From assembly GCF_030123105.1 (NCBI RefSeq), contig NZ_CP126095.1:2728001-2792000 (forward strand): a stretch of DNA of 64,000 nucleotides. The letters are read 5' to 3'. Made by a program: the position numbers and the translations under genes. Each line of letters starts with the position of its first letter. The first letter of the stretch is position 1. The stretch comes from Paenibacillus sp. G2S3. GTDB taxonomy: Bacteria > Bacillota > Bacilli > Paenibacillales > Paenibacillaceae. Positions 33,187 through 40,954 of the stretch are shown one piece after another. Below the pieces are notes generated by a model. The model was not told where the DNA came from. It ran no database searches and worked only from the letters and a program-made list of their open reading frames with translations.

Positions 33187-35117
33187 ACCAGTTATCAGCG
33201 GAAGCGTTAGAGGTCTTAAAGCGATTATGTGCTGCTTACGCGGCCCAGCCCTTTGACGAAGGGAAAGAAGAGCGTTTGCGCCCTACGACGCTCTGTCGGG
33301 CAGAGCAAAAGCTTGCAATGAATGAACTGCGGCGCGCGGGGCTGTTAACTGCAAGGCATAAAATATTGGGGGAAAAGCTGTACCAGATTCCGGTTGAACA
33401 GCTATCAGCGCTAGAACAAGAATTCTTCCCTTACCAACCAAAGTTCTTAGAGGGTTATTCAGTGAATCTATCCATGGAGGCGGGAGCTGGACTGACAGTA
33501 GATTTGTTTCGGGCTTTGCTGTTCACTGCTCGTGAAGGCTTGCCTTTGACCGCTAAGGGAATTATTTATAAAAAAAATCTAAATCGCTTAGCGGCTCAGC
33601 TTTCTTTTCAGGAAGAACATTTACTGGGGCTCTCAATGGGCAGTCCTTCGGATGAAATGAATGAACTGCCAGCAGCTCTTATGGTAGATATCATGTTGTG
33701 TCTTGGGCTTATTACCAGACTAAAAACAGGCTATAGACTTGACCAGGATATGCTGGAACGTTGGTTGCAACTACCTGAGGCAAGGATGACTGACATCCTG
33801 TATGGGATTGCGATTCATCGCTTTGGAAGCATGGGGCCTGCCGATCAGCATTTTCGTTATTTGATATCTAGCACTTCTATTGTACCAGAGAAATGGCTGG
33901 AATTGCCTGAGCTTCTGGACTGGATGGGAGATATGAATTTAACCGGAAACGTCGCTCGAAATGAGCTGGAACAATCAAGCTTGCACTGGCTTCGTTGTCT
34001 AACAGGCTTTGGGTGGTGCGAACTGGGGAGCACGCCTGAGGGTATTCAGTGTTTTCGCTGGACGGCTGCAAAACCAAAGCTGATGTCGGGTAGTGTGTCT
34101 TTCTCTGATTCAATGGCAGAGAATTCGAATGTGCAATTTATTGTGCAGCCTGATTTTGAAGTCCTGATTCCACCGGAGGTATCCTATATTGTTCGCTGGA
34201 CTTTAGCTGAATGCGCTGAACTACTGCAAACGGATACGATGTGGAGCTTTCGACTGACTCGTGAGATGCTTGTACATGCATCAGAGCGAGGGATGCCTCC
34301 ACAAGAAGCGATAGCTTGGATAAGAGATCATGCACTGGGTGGTCTGCCCTCTGTGGTGGAGCTGTCTTTAGAGCAATGGGGAAAAAGCATTGGCCGAACC
34401 TCACTCTCCGAAGTGATTTTGCTGACTTGCCAGAAGGAAGAGGATGGAGCGGCTATCGCAGCTCATCCGCGTCTGCAAGATAGCCTTAAGCGTATCGGCC
34501 CGCTTCATTTCCTTGTATCTCCAGAGTCTGTGGAGCAGATGCGCAAGGAGTTGTTCTTAGCAGGATTGGCTCCTTCTAGGATGATTGGAGGACGTGAGGA
34601 GGAGGAAGCTGACGCTGTTTGGACTTCATTGCATCAAGAAGTAGAAACTGAGCAAGAAATGTATTCACTCCCAGCACTAAATGCTGAACTAAGGCTGCTT
34701 CACAGCGGGAATCCATTTTTAAACTTACCTGTTATTTCTCCTGAGCAGGAGGAGGATATCTTATTAGGTGGAGAAAATATACCACAGATCTGGAGTAAGG
34801 AATGGCGCCATTATCATAGCTCAACCGCTCAGAAAGTAATGGAGCAAGGGTTGAGATGGGGAATTAAGGTGCGTTTTTCCTTAAACGACCAAATGTTGGA
34901 TTTCATCCCCTCCCGAATAAAAGGGAATCCTTGGACAGTGGCAGGGCATCTGCTGTATAACGATGGTGAAAAGGTTGAAGAAATAGAGCTGACCCCTGAA
35001 GACTGGAAGGAAATGAAGTTAGTTATTCCCAAAAGGCGAAGAAATTCCTCTTCTGCTGAAGCGAGTGATTATGGTATGATAGAAAAGTCTACTGAATTCG
35101 GTAGAACATTAACGTAG
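33183..35117 (+). CDS. Helicase-associated protein, partner of the XPB-type helicase
   Basis: A 644-residue protein translationally coupled to the helicase (TTGA overlap). I see winged-helix-like segments in the N-terminal 200 residues and a later region IVQPDFEVLIPPEV followed by RLTREMLVHASERGMPPQEAI and LHFLVSPESVEQMRK. This pattern is seen in helicase-associated proteins encoded beside bacterial XPB, notably in actinobacteria. No catalytic motif is visible, so it is probably a DNA-binding or regulatory subunit. Weak spacing (AAAGGGGC 11 bases upstream) fits coupling. Confidence 0.72.
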   Translation: MNQLSAEALEVLKRLCAAYAAQPFDEGKEERLRPTTLCRAEQKLAMNELRRAGLLTARHKILGEKLYQIPVEQLSALEQEFFPYQPKFLEGYSVNLSMEAGAGLTVDLFRALLFTAREGLPLTAKGIIYKKNLNRLAAQLSFQEEHLLGLSMGSPSDEMNELPAALMVDIMLCLGLITRLKTGYRLDQDMLERWLQLPEARMTDILYGIAIHRFGSMGPADQHFRYLISSTSIVPEKWLELPELLDWMGDMNLTGNVARNELEQSSLHWLRCLTGFGWCELGSTPEGIQCFRWTAAKPKLMSGSVSFSDSMAENSNVQFIVQPDFEVLIPPEVSYIVRWTLAECAELLQTDTMWSFRLTREMLVHASERGMPPQEAIAWIRDHALGGLPSVVELSLEQWGKSIGRTSLSEVILLTCQKEEDGAAIAAHPRLQDSLKRIGPLHFLVSPESVEQMRKELFLAGLAPSRMIGGREEEEADAVWTSLHQEVETEQEMYSLPALNAELRLLHSGNPFLNLPVISPEQEEDILLGGENIPQIWSKEWRHYHSSTAQKVMEQGLRWGIKVRFSLNDQMLDFIPSRIKGNPWTVAGHLLYNDGEKVEEIELTPEDWKEMKLVIPKRRRNSSSAEASDYGMIEKSTEFGRTLT

Positions 35118-35132
35118 AAAAGAGCTGAGTTC

Positions 35133-35570
35133 ATGAGCGTAGCGGAATTAAATACGGTCGATATGGCTGAAGTGCTGACATACGCCTATGAATTAGGCGA
35201 TATGATTAATCAATCCGCCGAAGTGTCGGATTACTTATACTGGAAAGGACGGGTTGATTCGAACCCAGAAATTCAGGCCATGGTCAAACAACTTCAAGCC
35301 AAGAAGGAGTTGTTTGAAGAAACACAACGATTCGGACATTTTCATCCGAACTATCATTCAGCGAAGGATGAGGTTTCGGCAGTAGAAGCGGAATTGGAGA
35401 AGTTTGAAGAGGTCGCTCTTTTTAAGCAGGCGGAGAAGACTCTTGATGACATTCTGCATTCCATGTCGGAAGCGATTGCTTTTTCAGTATCGGATAGCAT
35501 TAAAGTACCGAGCAATGATCCTTCCCCTAAAGGTGGATGCGGTAGCGGGGGAAAATGCTCCTGCGGATAA
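35133..35570 (+). CDS. ylbF: YlbF family regulator (Y-complex subunit RicF)
   Basis: In Bacillus, YlbF (RicF) with YmcA and YaaT forms the Y-complex that carries iron-sulfur clusters and promotes RNase Y-dependent mRNA maturation, competence, sporulation and biofilm formation. The 145-residue protein is helical (LTYAYELGDMINQSAEVSDY, then VKQLQAKKELFEETQRFGHF) and ends in GGCGSGGKCSCG with Cys136, Cys142 and Cys144 as cluster ligands. Only 15 bp after the helicase partner; followed by ylbG as in Bacillus. Confidence 0.9.
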   Translation: MSVAELNTVDMAEVLTYAYELGDMINQSAEVSDYLYWKGRVDSNPEIQAMVKQLQAKKELFEETQRFGHFHPNYHSAKDEVSAVEAELEKFEEVALFKQAEKTLDDILHSMSEAIAFSVSDSIKVPSNDPSPKGGCGSGGKCSCG

Positions 35571-35610
35571 GCTTCCCTTGGGATTTAGAGAGAGAAAGGC
35601 GGTTTAGCTT

Positions 35611-35874
35611 ATGTTTGCGGAACGGACAGGGTACATCATTTGGGTAAGTGACGTTAAAGCGGCACGTAACCTTGAGAAATACGGAACATTACATTATGTT
35701 TCTCGGAAAATGCATTATGCTGTGATGTATGTAAATGCAGAACGTGCCGAGGAAGTTATGAAGAATGTCCGCAGACTCTCCTACGTTCGTAAGATCGAAA
35801 GATCCTATCGTAACGAAATTAAGACAGAGTATACCAGTAATGGGCCGGACAAGTCCCGTAATTACGGTATGTAA
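35611..35874 (+). CDS. ylbG: YlbG family protein (UPF0298)
   Basis: An 87-residue protein matching UPF0298: RTGYIIWVSDVKAARNLEKY, GTLHYVSRKMHYAVMYVN, VRRLSYVRKIERS and a basic, polar tail. Role unknown; conserved next to ylbF in Bacillaceae. Start ATG with GAGAGAAAGGCGG nearby. A terminator follows. Confidence 0.9.
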   Translation: MFAERTGYIIWVSDVKAARNLEKYGTLHYVSRKMHYAVMYVNAERAEEVMKNVRRLSYVRKIERSYRNEIKTEYTSNGPDKSRNYGM

Positions 35875-35886
35875 TTTTTGGAGATG

Positions 35887-35917
35887 AACAGGTGCTTAAG
35901 CAGCGCCTGTTTTTTTA
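35887..35917 (+). terminator. Rho-independent terminator after ylbG
   Basis: AACAGGTGC pairs with GCGCCTGTT, followed by TTTTTT. It closes the helicase-ylbF-ylbG run. Confidence 0.8.
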
Positions 35918-35961
35918 TGCGCAGATCTCGAGTAAACGCGGTTTCTCGCGTGGGCTGGAAC

Positions 35962-35990
35962 TTGTACAACTTTCAGCAATGAGGTAAGAT
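35962..35990 (+). promoter_or_regulatory. Probable promoter of the gene at 36033
   Basis: TTGTAC (35962-35967), 17 bp, TAAGAT (35985-35990), 42 bp before the start. Confidence 0.5.
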
Positions 35991-36032
35991 GACAACATTA
36001 AGTACATACAAAGACCCTTATGGTGGAGTGTG

Positions 36033-36476
36033 ATGATGATGCGCAACAAAGGGACGGATTGGCCCAGCACTTACGAGCCCTTCCACATCATGCTGAACGA
36101 CTACAGGGTCGCTGACATCGTTATAACAAATCATGCGAAGCGTCGTTATTTGGACCGGATCAGTATAGGTGTAAGCAATGACGAAGAGGTCGCCGCATGG
36201 ATGTGGCAGTGCCTGATGCAGAATCGGCTCAAGCCCTTTTCAGACAGTGATTTTAACGCGTATTTAATTGACGATGACTCTGTAGTAATCGCTGAGTTTA
36301 CCGAATTGACAGGTGAAAAAGATATTTCAGGTCAGCCATTATATTCTATGATCATCGTTACGTTTCTTGGGAGAATCTCTGTGACACCACAGTTGAGAGA
36401 TTTAAAGACTTACTTTTCACTGCTGCGCAATTCCCGCCGCACTAAGCTAAGGAAGAAGAAGCGTAAACGCAAATAG
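36033..36476 (+). CDS. Hypothetical protein with HAKRRYLDR motif and basic tail
   Basis: Not recognised. About 147 residues; the start is one of three consecutive ATG codons behind GGTGGAG. VITNHAKRRYLDRISIGVSN recalls the start of DUF4258/RNA-toxin-like folds (a conserved HAxxR..eR element), but this resemblance is weak. The middle is acidic with FNAYLIDDDSVVIAEF and MIIVTFLGRI beta strands, and the last 15 residues are almost all Lys and Arg, suggesting nucleic acid contact. It has its own promoter and is followed by a hairpin. Confidence 0.55.
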   Translation: MMMRNKGTDWPSTYEPFHIMLNDYRVADIVITNHAKRRYLDRISIGVSNDEEVAAWMWQCLMQNRLKPFSDSDFNAYLIDDDSVVIAEFTELTGEKDISGQPLYSMIIVTFLGRISVTPQLRDLKTYFSLLRNSRRTKLRKKKRKRK

Positions 36477-36488
36477 TGTATAAAAAAC

Positions 36489-36526
36489 GGACAGGAGGCA
36501 TGCGGCGATGGCTGCATGTCCTTTTT
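36489..36526 (+). terminator. Probable terminator after the hypothetical gene
   Basis: GGACA (36489-36493) and TGTCC (36517-36521) enclose a GC-rich loop with further GCATGC pairing, followed by TTTTT. Confidence 0.5.
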
Positions 36527-36527
36527 G

Positions 36528-36580
36528 AAAATATAAGAAAGAAAAAGCTTTAAACCATACATAATCCTTAAGTTTCCTCT
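36528..36580 (+). repeat. Degenerate left half of the dispersed ATATAAG repeat
   Basis: AAAATATAAGAAAG followed by an AT-rich segment and CCTTAAGTTTC aligns with the left arm of the copies at 161-254 and 40697-40792, but the hairpin half is missing. It ends shortly before the LysR gene's ribosome binding site. Confidence 0.5.
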
Positions 36581-36606
36581 ACAGATAGCACAAGGAGTTG
36601 CAGAGC

Positions 36607-37506
36607 ATGAACTTTCATCAATTACATATCTTTTATACGGTCTTAGAGCGGGGGAGCTTCTCGGCAGCGGCGCAGACACTGCATATGACTCAACCAGCAG
36701 TGACCATGCAAGTACAAGCGCTAGAGGATTATTTTGGAACCAAGCTCTTCAATCGTTCTACCAAAAAAATCGTGCTCTCTGAAGCAGGGCGTACTCTAAT
36801 GCCATACGCATTGCGCAGTATTCAATTGATGCGTGAGACAGATCAAGCGATGTCGGCGTTTACACATATGTTGGAGGGGCGCTTACAGCTTGGAGCAAGT
36901 CTTACCATTGGGGAATATGTGCTGCCACGGCTGTTAGGTCCTTTTGGGAAGCAATATCCAAACATTTCAATCATGATGAAAGTCATGAATACCTCGCAAA
37001 TTATGGAGGAAATCCTAAAGCATCAATTGAATTTCGGTTTAATCGAAGCGCCGGTGACACATCCTGATATGGTGATTGAGCCAGTGATGGGGGATGAGCT
37101 GAAGTTGATTGTGCCCCATGATCATCCGCTGGCAGAGCAGCAAGAGGTTACTCTGGAAGACGTGCTTAAGCATCCTTTCGTATTGCGTGAGCAGGGTTCA
37201 GGAACACGGAGTGTTATGGAAGAGCAGCTGTTCTCGAAGGGGCTTGATCCGGGAACGATGAAAGTAGTGATGGAGCTTGGTAGTACGGGAGCTGTGAAGT
37301 CGGCAGTGGAGGCTGGACTTGGGATTACAATCATCTCGACCTCTTCTGTAAAGCATGAGGTGGCGCTTGGACTTCTGAAAATCGTGAATATCTCGGATGC
37401 CTCATTTAAAAGACAGTTCTACGCTATTCATTTAAAATCGACACTCTTGCCGATTTCTGCAGTGACATTTCTGACTTTTTTGCGCGAGCATTCGAATGAT
37501 AACTAA
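36607..37506 (+). CDS. LysR-family transcriptional regulator
   Basis: A 299-residue LysR regulator. N-terminal winged HTH: FHQLHIFYTVLERGSFSAAA, QPAVTMQVQALEDYFG, LFNRSTKKIVLSEAGRTL; effector-binding domain from about residue 90, with LREQGSGTRSVMEE and SAVEAGLGITIIS as in the CysL group. AAGGAG lies 9 bases before the ATG at 36607; a TTG at 36598 touches it and is rejected. It may be co-transcribed with the PHP gene 54 bp downstream. Effector unknown. Confidence 0.88.
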   Translation: MNFHQLHIFYTVLERGSFSAAAQTLHMTQPAVTMQVQALEDYFGTKLFNRSTKKIVLSEAGRTLMPYALRSIQLMRETDQAMSAFTHMLEGRLQLGASLTIGEYVLPRLLGPFGKQYPNISIMMKVMNTSQIMEEILKHQLNFGLIEAPVTHPDMVIEPVMGDELKLIVPHDHPLAEQQEVTLEDVLKHPFVLREQGSGTRSVMEEQLFSKGLDPGTMKVVMELGSTGAVKSAVEAGLGITIISTSSVKHEVALGLLKIVNISDASFKRQFYAIHLKSTLLPISAVTFLTFLREHSNDN

Positions 37507-37560
37507 AGCTTGATTGACTAAAAAATGGAAACTTAGAAACTAGTGTTAGAGGTGATAGAA

Positions 37561-38487
37561 ATGGAGAATGAAACTAGACTAGAAGCACTGAAGGGCGACA
37601 GATCGGAGCATGTTGGAGTCGGACGATGTGATCTCCATACGCATACTCAAGCCTCTGACGGTATGCAGCCGCCGGAGGAAAATGTACGTCTCGCTAAAGA
37701 GAAGGGACTAACCGCTGTTGCCATTACGGATCATGATACTGTGGCTGGTGTGAAGGAAGCTCTCGAAGCAGGAGAGAAGTACGGAATTACTGTTGTACCG
37801 GGTGTAGAGATCAGCACTCGTGCTGGTGGAAAAGATATTCACGTCCTTGGTTACTTCGTAGATCCAGCAAATGAATTGTTTCTAGCCCGCTTGGAAGGTC
37901 TAAGAGATACCCGGGCACTTAGGAATGAGGCAATCATCTCTAAGTTGCGTGGGCTTGGGATTGAGATTACGCTTGAGGCAGTTGTCGCGGGGATTGGACG
38001 GGAACTGAAGCCTGATGAGAGTATCGGTCGGCCACATATTGCTGATGAGTTGGTTCGTCTTGGAGTAGCTACGGATATGAGAGATGCGTTTAATAAGTAT
38101 TTAGCCGAAGGTGCAGCAGCTTACGTGTCACCCCCACGTATCATGCCCGAGGAAGCCTGTGACTGGATTATCGAGGCAGGTGGATCTCCAGTTTTGGCGC
38201 ATCCAGTCCTATATGGTGACGATCAGTTGGTACGAGGGATTTTGGAGAGGGGTACTTTTAAAGGGATTGAGGTCTATCATTCGGATCACGAACACGCTGA
38301 TTCAGAGCGTTACCTAACCATGGCTGAAGAGTATGGTTTGATTATAACTGGTGGCTCGGATTTTCATGGTGCCCGCCAAGGTGTTATATTTCATGGAGAT
38401 ATCGGTAGTGTTACGGTTTCTGCTAATGTGCTGGAACAGTTGAAGAAGGTTGCTGAAATGCTGTTCAAATCAAAAAGTGATTTTTAG
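37561..38487 (+). CDS. PHP-domain phosphoesterase (TrpH/YciV-like)
   Basis: Metal-dependent phosphoesterase; close relatives hydrolyse 3',5'-nucleotide bisphosphates or the ends of short RNAs. The 308-residue protein shows PHP motifs CDLHTHTQASDG, AITDHDTVAG, VPGVEIST, GRPHIADELVRLG, VLAHPVLYG and GGSDFHG. AGAGGTGA precedes the ATG at 37561; an in-frame GTG at 37543 lies before that site. The gene's last codons and stop coincide with the left edge of a palindrome-tetrad repeat. Confidence 0.87.
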   Translation: MENETRLEALKGDRSEHVGVGRCDLHTHTQASDGMQPPEENVRLAKEKGLTAVAITDHDTVAGVKEALEAGEKYGITVVPGVEISTRAGGKDIHVLGYFVDPANELFLARLEGLRDTRALRNEAIISKLRGLGIEITLEAVVAGIGRELKPDESIGRPHIADELVRLGVATDMRDAFNKYLAEGAAAYVSPPRIMPEEACDWIIEAGGSPVLAHPVLYGDDQLVRGILERGTFKGIEVYHSDHEHADSERYLTMAEEYGLIITGGSDFHGARQGVIFHGDIGSVTVSANVLEQLKKVAEMLFKSKSDF

Positions 38488-38706
38488 CTTTAGATTGTAC
38501 TTTGTGCAATAGAATCTTCGTTGAAGCTTGAAAAAAACAAGTCTATTGCACTTTGTGCAATGAAAAAGAGGAATGATCCCTCGAACGAGCGATTTTGAGG
38601 ATTTCTATTGCACGAAGTGCAATCAAAATCATTTAGCGCCAAAACTAAGTTCATTCTGTTGCACATCTTACACTAGAATATCTTCATGAGTAATTAAAGG
38701 TCTTAT
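38476..38706 (+). repeat. Palindrome-tetrad repeat, copy C
   Basis: Single copy of the element found twice at 4264-5070. Palindromes at 38495, 38546, 38608 and 38659 (TTGTACTTTGTGCAA, TTGCACTTTGTGCAA, TTGCACGAAGTGCAA, TTGCACATCTTACAC) are spaced 51, 62 and 51 bp. The left end AGTGATTTTTAGC includes the TAG stop of the PHP gene. Its right end reaches AGGTCTTA, comparable to GGGGTCTTT in copies A and B. Confidence 0.9.
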
Positions 38707-38721
38707 ATTATTGCAGAATAC

Positions 38722-38767
38722 AAAAACCGGCTGTCATCCACACATGGACGACAGCCGGTTCTTTTTG
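38722..38767. terminator. Terminator between the PHP gene and rqcH
   Basis: AACCGGCTGTC pairs with GACAGCCGGTT; T-run follows on the plus strand and an A-run precedes it, so it may serve both convergent genes. Confidence 0.85.
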
Positions 38768-38771
38768 TTAT

Positions 38772-40661
38772 TTAGCTTCTCAACGTATTTGGAAGACTCT
38801 TAATGCGATCTTCATCTGGCGTGACAAACAACGTCTTCTGATGATCATAGATCACAAATCCGGGTTTGGAGCCACTCGGTTTGCGGACATGGCGGATCAG
38901 CGTGCAGTCTACAGGTACACTGCTTGACTGCTTCGCTTGACTGAAATAAGCGGCCAGCTGCGCTGCTTCTTCCAGTGTGGCATCTCCAAACTCCTCGCTT
39001 CGGATGACAACGTGAGAACCAGGGATATCCTTGGTATGTAGCCAAGTATCATTAGGTGAAGCCAGTCGATTGGTGACGTATTCGTTCTGTAAATTGTTTT
39101 TTCCGACATAAATGTCGATGCCTTCAGACGAGGTGAAGACCTGCAATGTAGGTCTGGTTGCTTTTTTCTTTTTCTTGCCTTTTTTACTTCGGTCGCGCAG
39201 GTATCCTTGACTTACAAGCTCATCGCGGATTTCCTCAATATCATTCAGTGAAGCATGGGCAAGCTGCTGAAGCAAACTTTCCATGTAGGATATTTCCTCA
39301 TGGGTCTTAATCAATTGCTCATTAATTACAAGAAGGCTGTTTTTATATTTGTTGTACTTTTTAAAATAACGTTGTGCATTATCCGATGGGCTTAATAAAG
39401 GGTCAAGGGGGATGACCATTTCTGCCTGATTTTCGTCATAATAATTGACCAATGAAGCTTGCTTATCTCCTTTGGATACGGCATGTAAAGACGCAAATAG
39501 CAACTCACCCCAAATGCGGTAACGATCTGCGTCCTGAGCTTCGTCCAGATCTTTTTGTAGATTGGCAAGCTTCTTGACGTTTTTGCTACGTTCGTTGCTC
39601 AGGAAACGGATCAGATCACTTACCCGTTGCTTCACCGTATCTCGTTCGGCTTTATCCCCGTAATAATCCTCCATACACTCACTAATCGTGTTATATTGCT
39701 TCGTATTTTCACCCAATAGAGATAACGGAATTGCGGAAAATATCATTTTCCCTTTCGCATTCGCACCTGAAACTGGAGAAAATTCGAAATCATGCACGGA
39801 TCCCATTACAGACTGGAAGGCTTCCCATAACTTTGTTGGGAATTCTGCTGTAGATTCCTGTGTATCACCTATCGCTAGGTCATTTCTGAGACGAAGAGCA
39901 ATCTCTCCGGCAACAAGTGGACTCATTCCGCTGAAGGCATGCACCATCCAGCCAATCGGGTCAGCTGATGGGGAAGGACCGCCTGAGCCGTCAGGCTTCT
40001 GCTCAACTTCTTCTTTTGTAATCAGGTTAGCGAGCTCACCTTCAATGATTTCTTCCGGTTCGGTTTCCTTCTCATCTTCTTCCAGTAGAGCGGATTCTTC
40101 AGCAGCTGAGATCAAATTGAGAAATCGTTCTTTGCCGATCTCCAGTGGGTTCAGCTTGTGTTGCTGTGGAGGCTCTGTGTAAGCGACGCCGGGCATTACG
40201 ATCCGGTAGCTACTGATCGAAGGAGTAACATGATGAATGCCGTCTATGATCGTTCCGGTGCTGAGATCTGTAAGGATGATATTACTATGCCGCCCCATGA
40301 GCTCTATGATGATCTTTTTGGCGGAGACGTCTCCAAGCTCATCTCTAGTCTTAACATTTATGTGAATAATTCGTTCCATGCCTACCTGAGTGATACTCTC
40401 GATAGTCCCACCTTCACAATGCTTACGCATGAGCATACAGAACATAGGTGCTTCGGATGGGTTTATGCTGCTTCGTTCTGTAAGATGCAGACGCGGATAT
40501 GTCGGATTAGCAGAGAGCAATAGCTTACCGCCGCCGCCGGCACCCCGCAGGTTAAAGATAAGATCGTGATTGTTCGGTTGATATATTTTGCCTATGCGCG
40601 CACCGATGAATGATTGCAGTTCGTGCACGATAGCTCGGGTAACAATGCCGTCTAATGCCAT
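38772..40661 (-). CDS. rqcH: Rqc2/NFACT homologue RqcH
   Basis: Ribosome quality-control factor that binds stalled 50S-peptidyl-tRNA and directs addition of C-terminal alanine tails; earlier annotated as a fibronectin-binding protein. 629 residues: NFACT-N (1-200, MALDGIVTRAIVHELQ), a coiled-coil middle (about 340-470), a basic linker KKGKKKKKA, and NFACT-R (FTSSEGIDIYVGKNN, NDTWLHTKDIPGSHVVI, DCTLIRHVRKP). The conserved Asp-Arg of the NFACT-N tRNA site appears as Glu96-Arg97. AGGAGAG precedes the ATG. Divergent from the Ca-ATPase gene. Confidence 0.93.
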   Translation of the reverse strand: MALDGIVTRAIVHELQSFIGARIGKIYQPNNHDLIFNLRGAGGGGKLLLSANPTYPRLHLTERSSINPSEAPMFCMLMRKHCEGGTIESITQVGMERIIHINVKTRDELGDVSAKKIIIELMGRHSNIILTDLSTGTIIDGIHHVTPSISSYRIVMPGVAYTEPPQQHKLNPLEIGKERFLNLISAAEESALLEEDEKETEPEEIIEGELANLITKEEVEQKPDGSGGPSPSADPIGWMVHAFSGMSPLVAGEIALRLRNDLAIGDTQESTAEFPTKLWEAFQSVMGSVHDFEFSPVSGANAKGKMIFSAIPLSLLGENTKQYNTISECMEDYYGDKAERDTVKQRVSDLIRFLSNERSKNVKKLANLQKDLDEAQDADRYRIWGELLFASLHAVSKGDKQASLVNYYDENQAEMVIPLDPLLSPSDNAQRYFKKYNKYKNSLLVINEQLIKTHEEISYMESLLQQLAHASLNDIEEIRDELVSQGYLRDRSKKGKKKKKATRPTLQVFTSSEGIDIYVGKNNLQNEYVTNRLASPNDTWLHTKDIPGSHVVIRSEEFGDATLEEAAQLAAYFSQAKQSSSVPVDCTLIRHVRKPSGSKPGFVIYDHQKTLFVTPDEDRIKSLPNTLRS

Positions 40662-40696
40662 GATAAAGCTCTCCTGTCGACGTGAAATGAATTTTT

Positions 40697-40792
40697 AAAA
40701 ATATAAGAAAGTATAAGTTTCACATCATACTTTATATCTTATATTTCTTGTTTAAACGCTTACCGCCCTTATAAGAACACCGAAGACGTTTA
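40697..40792 (+). repeat. Dispersed ATATAAG/hairpin repeat, copy 3
   Basis: AAAATATAAGAAAGTATAAG starts the left arm, CTTATATTTCTTG is its inverted partner, and AAACGCTTACCG begins the hairpin half. Almost the same as the minus-strand copy at 161-254. It fills the gap between divergent rqcH and the Ca-ATPase gene, where promoters for both should lie. Confidence 0.7.
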
Positions 40793-40954
40793 AGCTTACC
40801 TCTCTATGATGCCATACTTTGGGACATTCGCGCAAAAGGGGAATTGGTTAGGCGGTGATATTATTGGACGACCTTGAATACACTTGGTCATGAACAGGTG
40901 GAAAAGCTGTGCGCCGCCGGAAGTCAAGAAACGACCGGGAGGGAAAGAAAAGTC

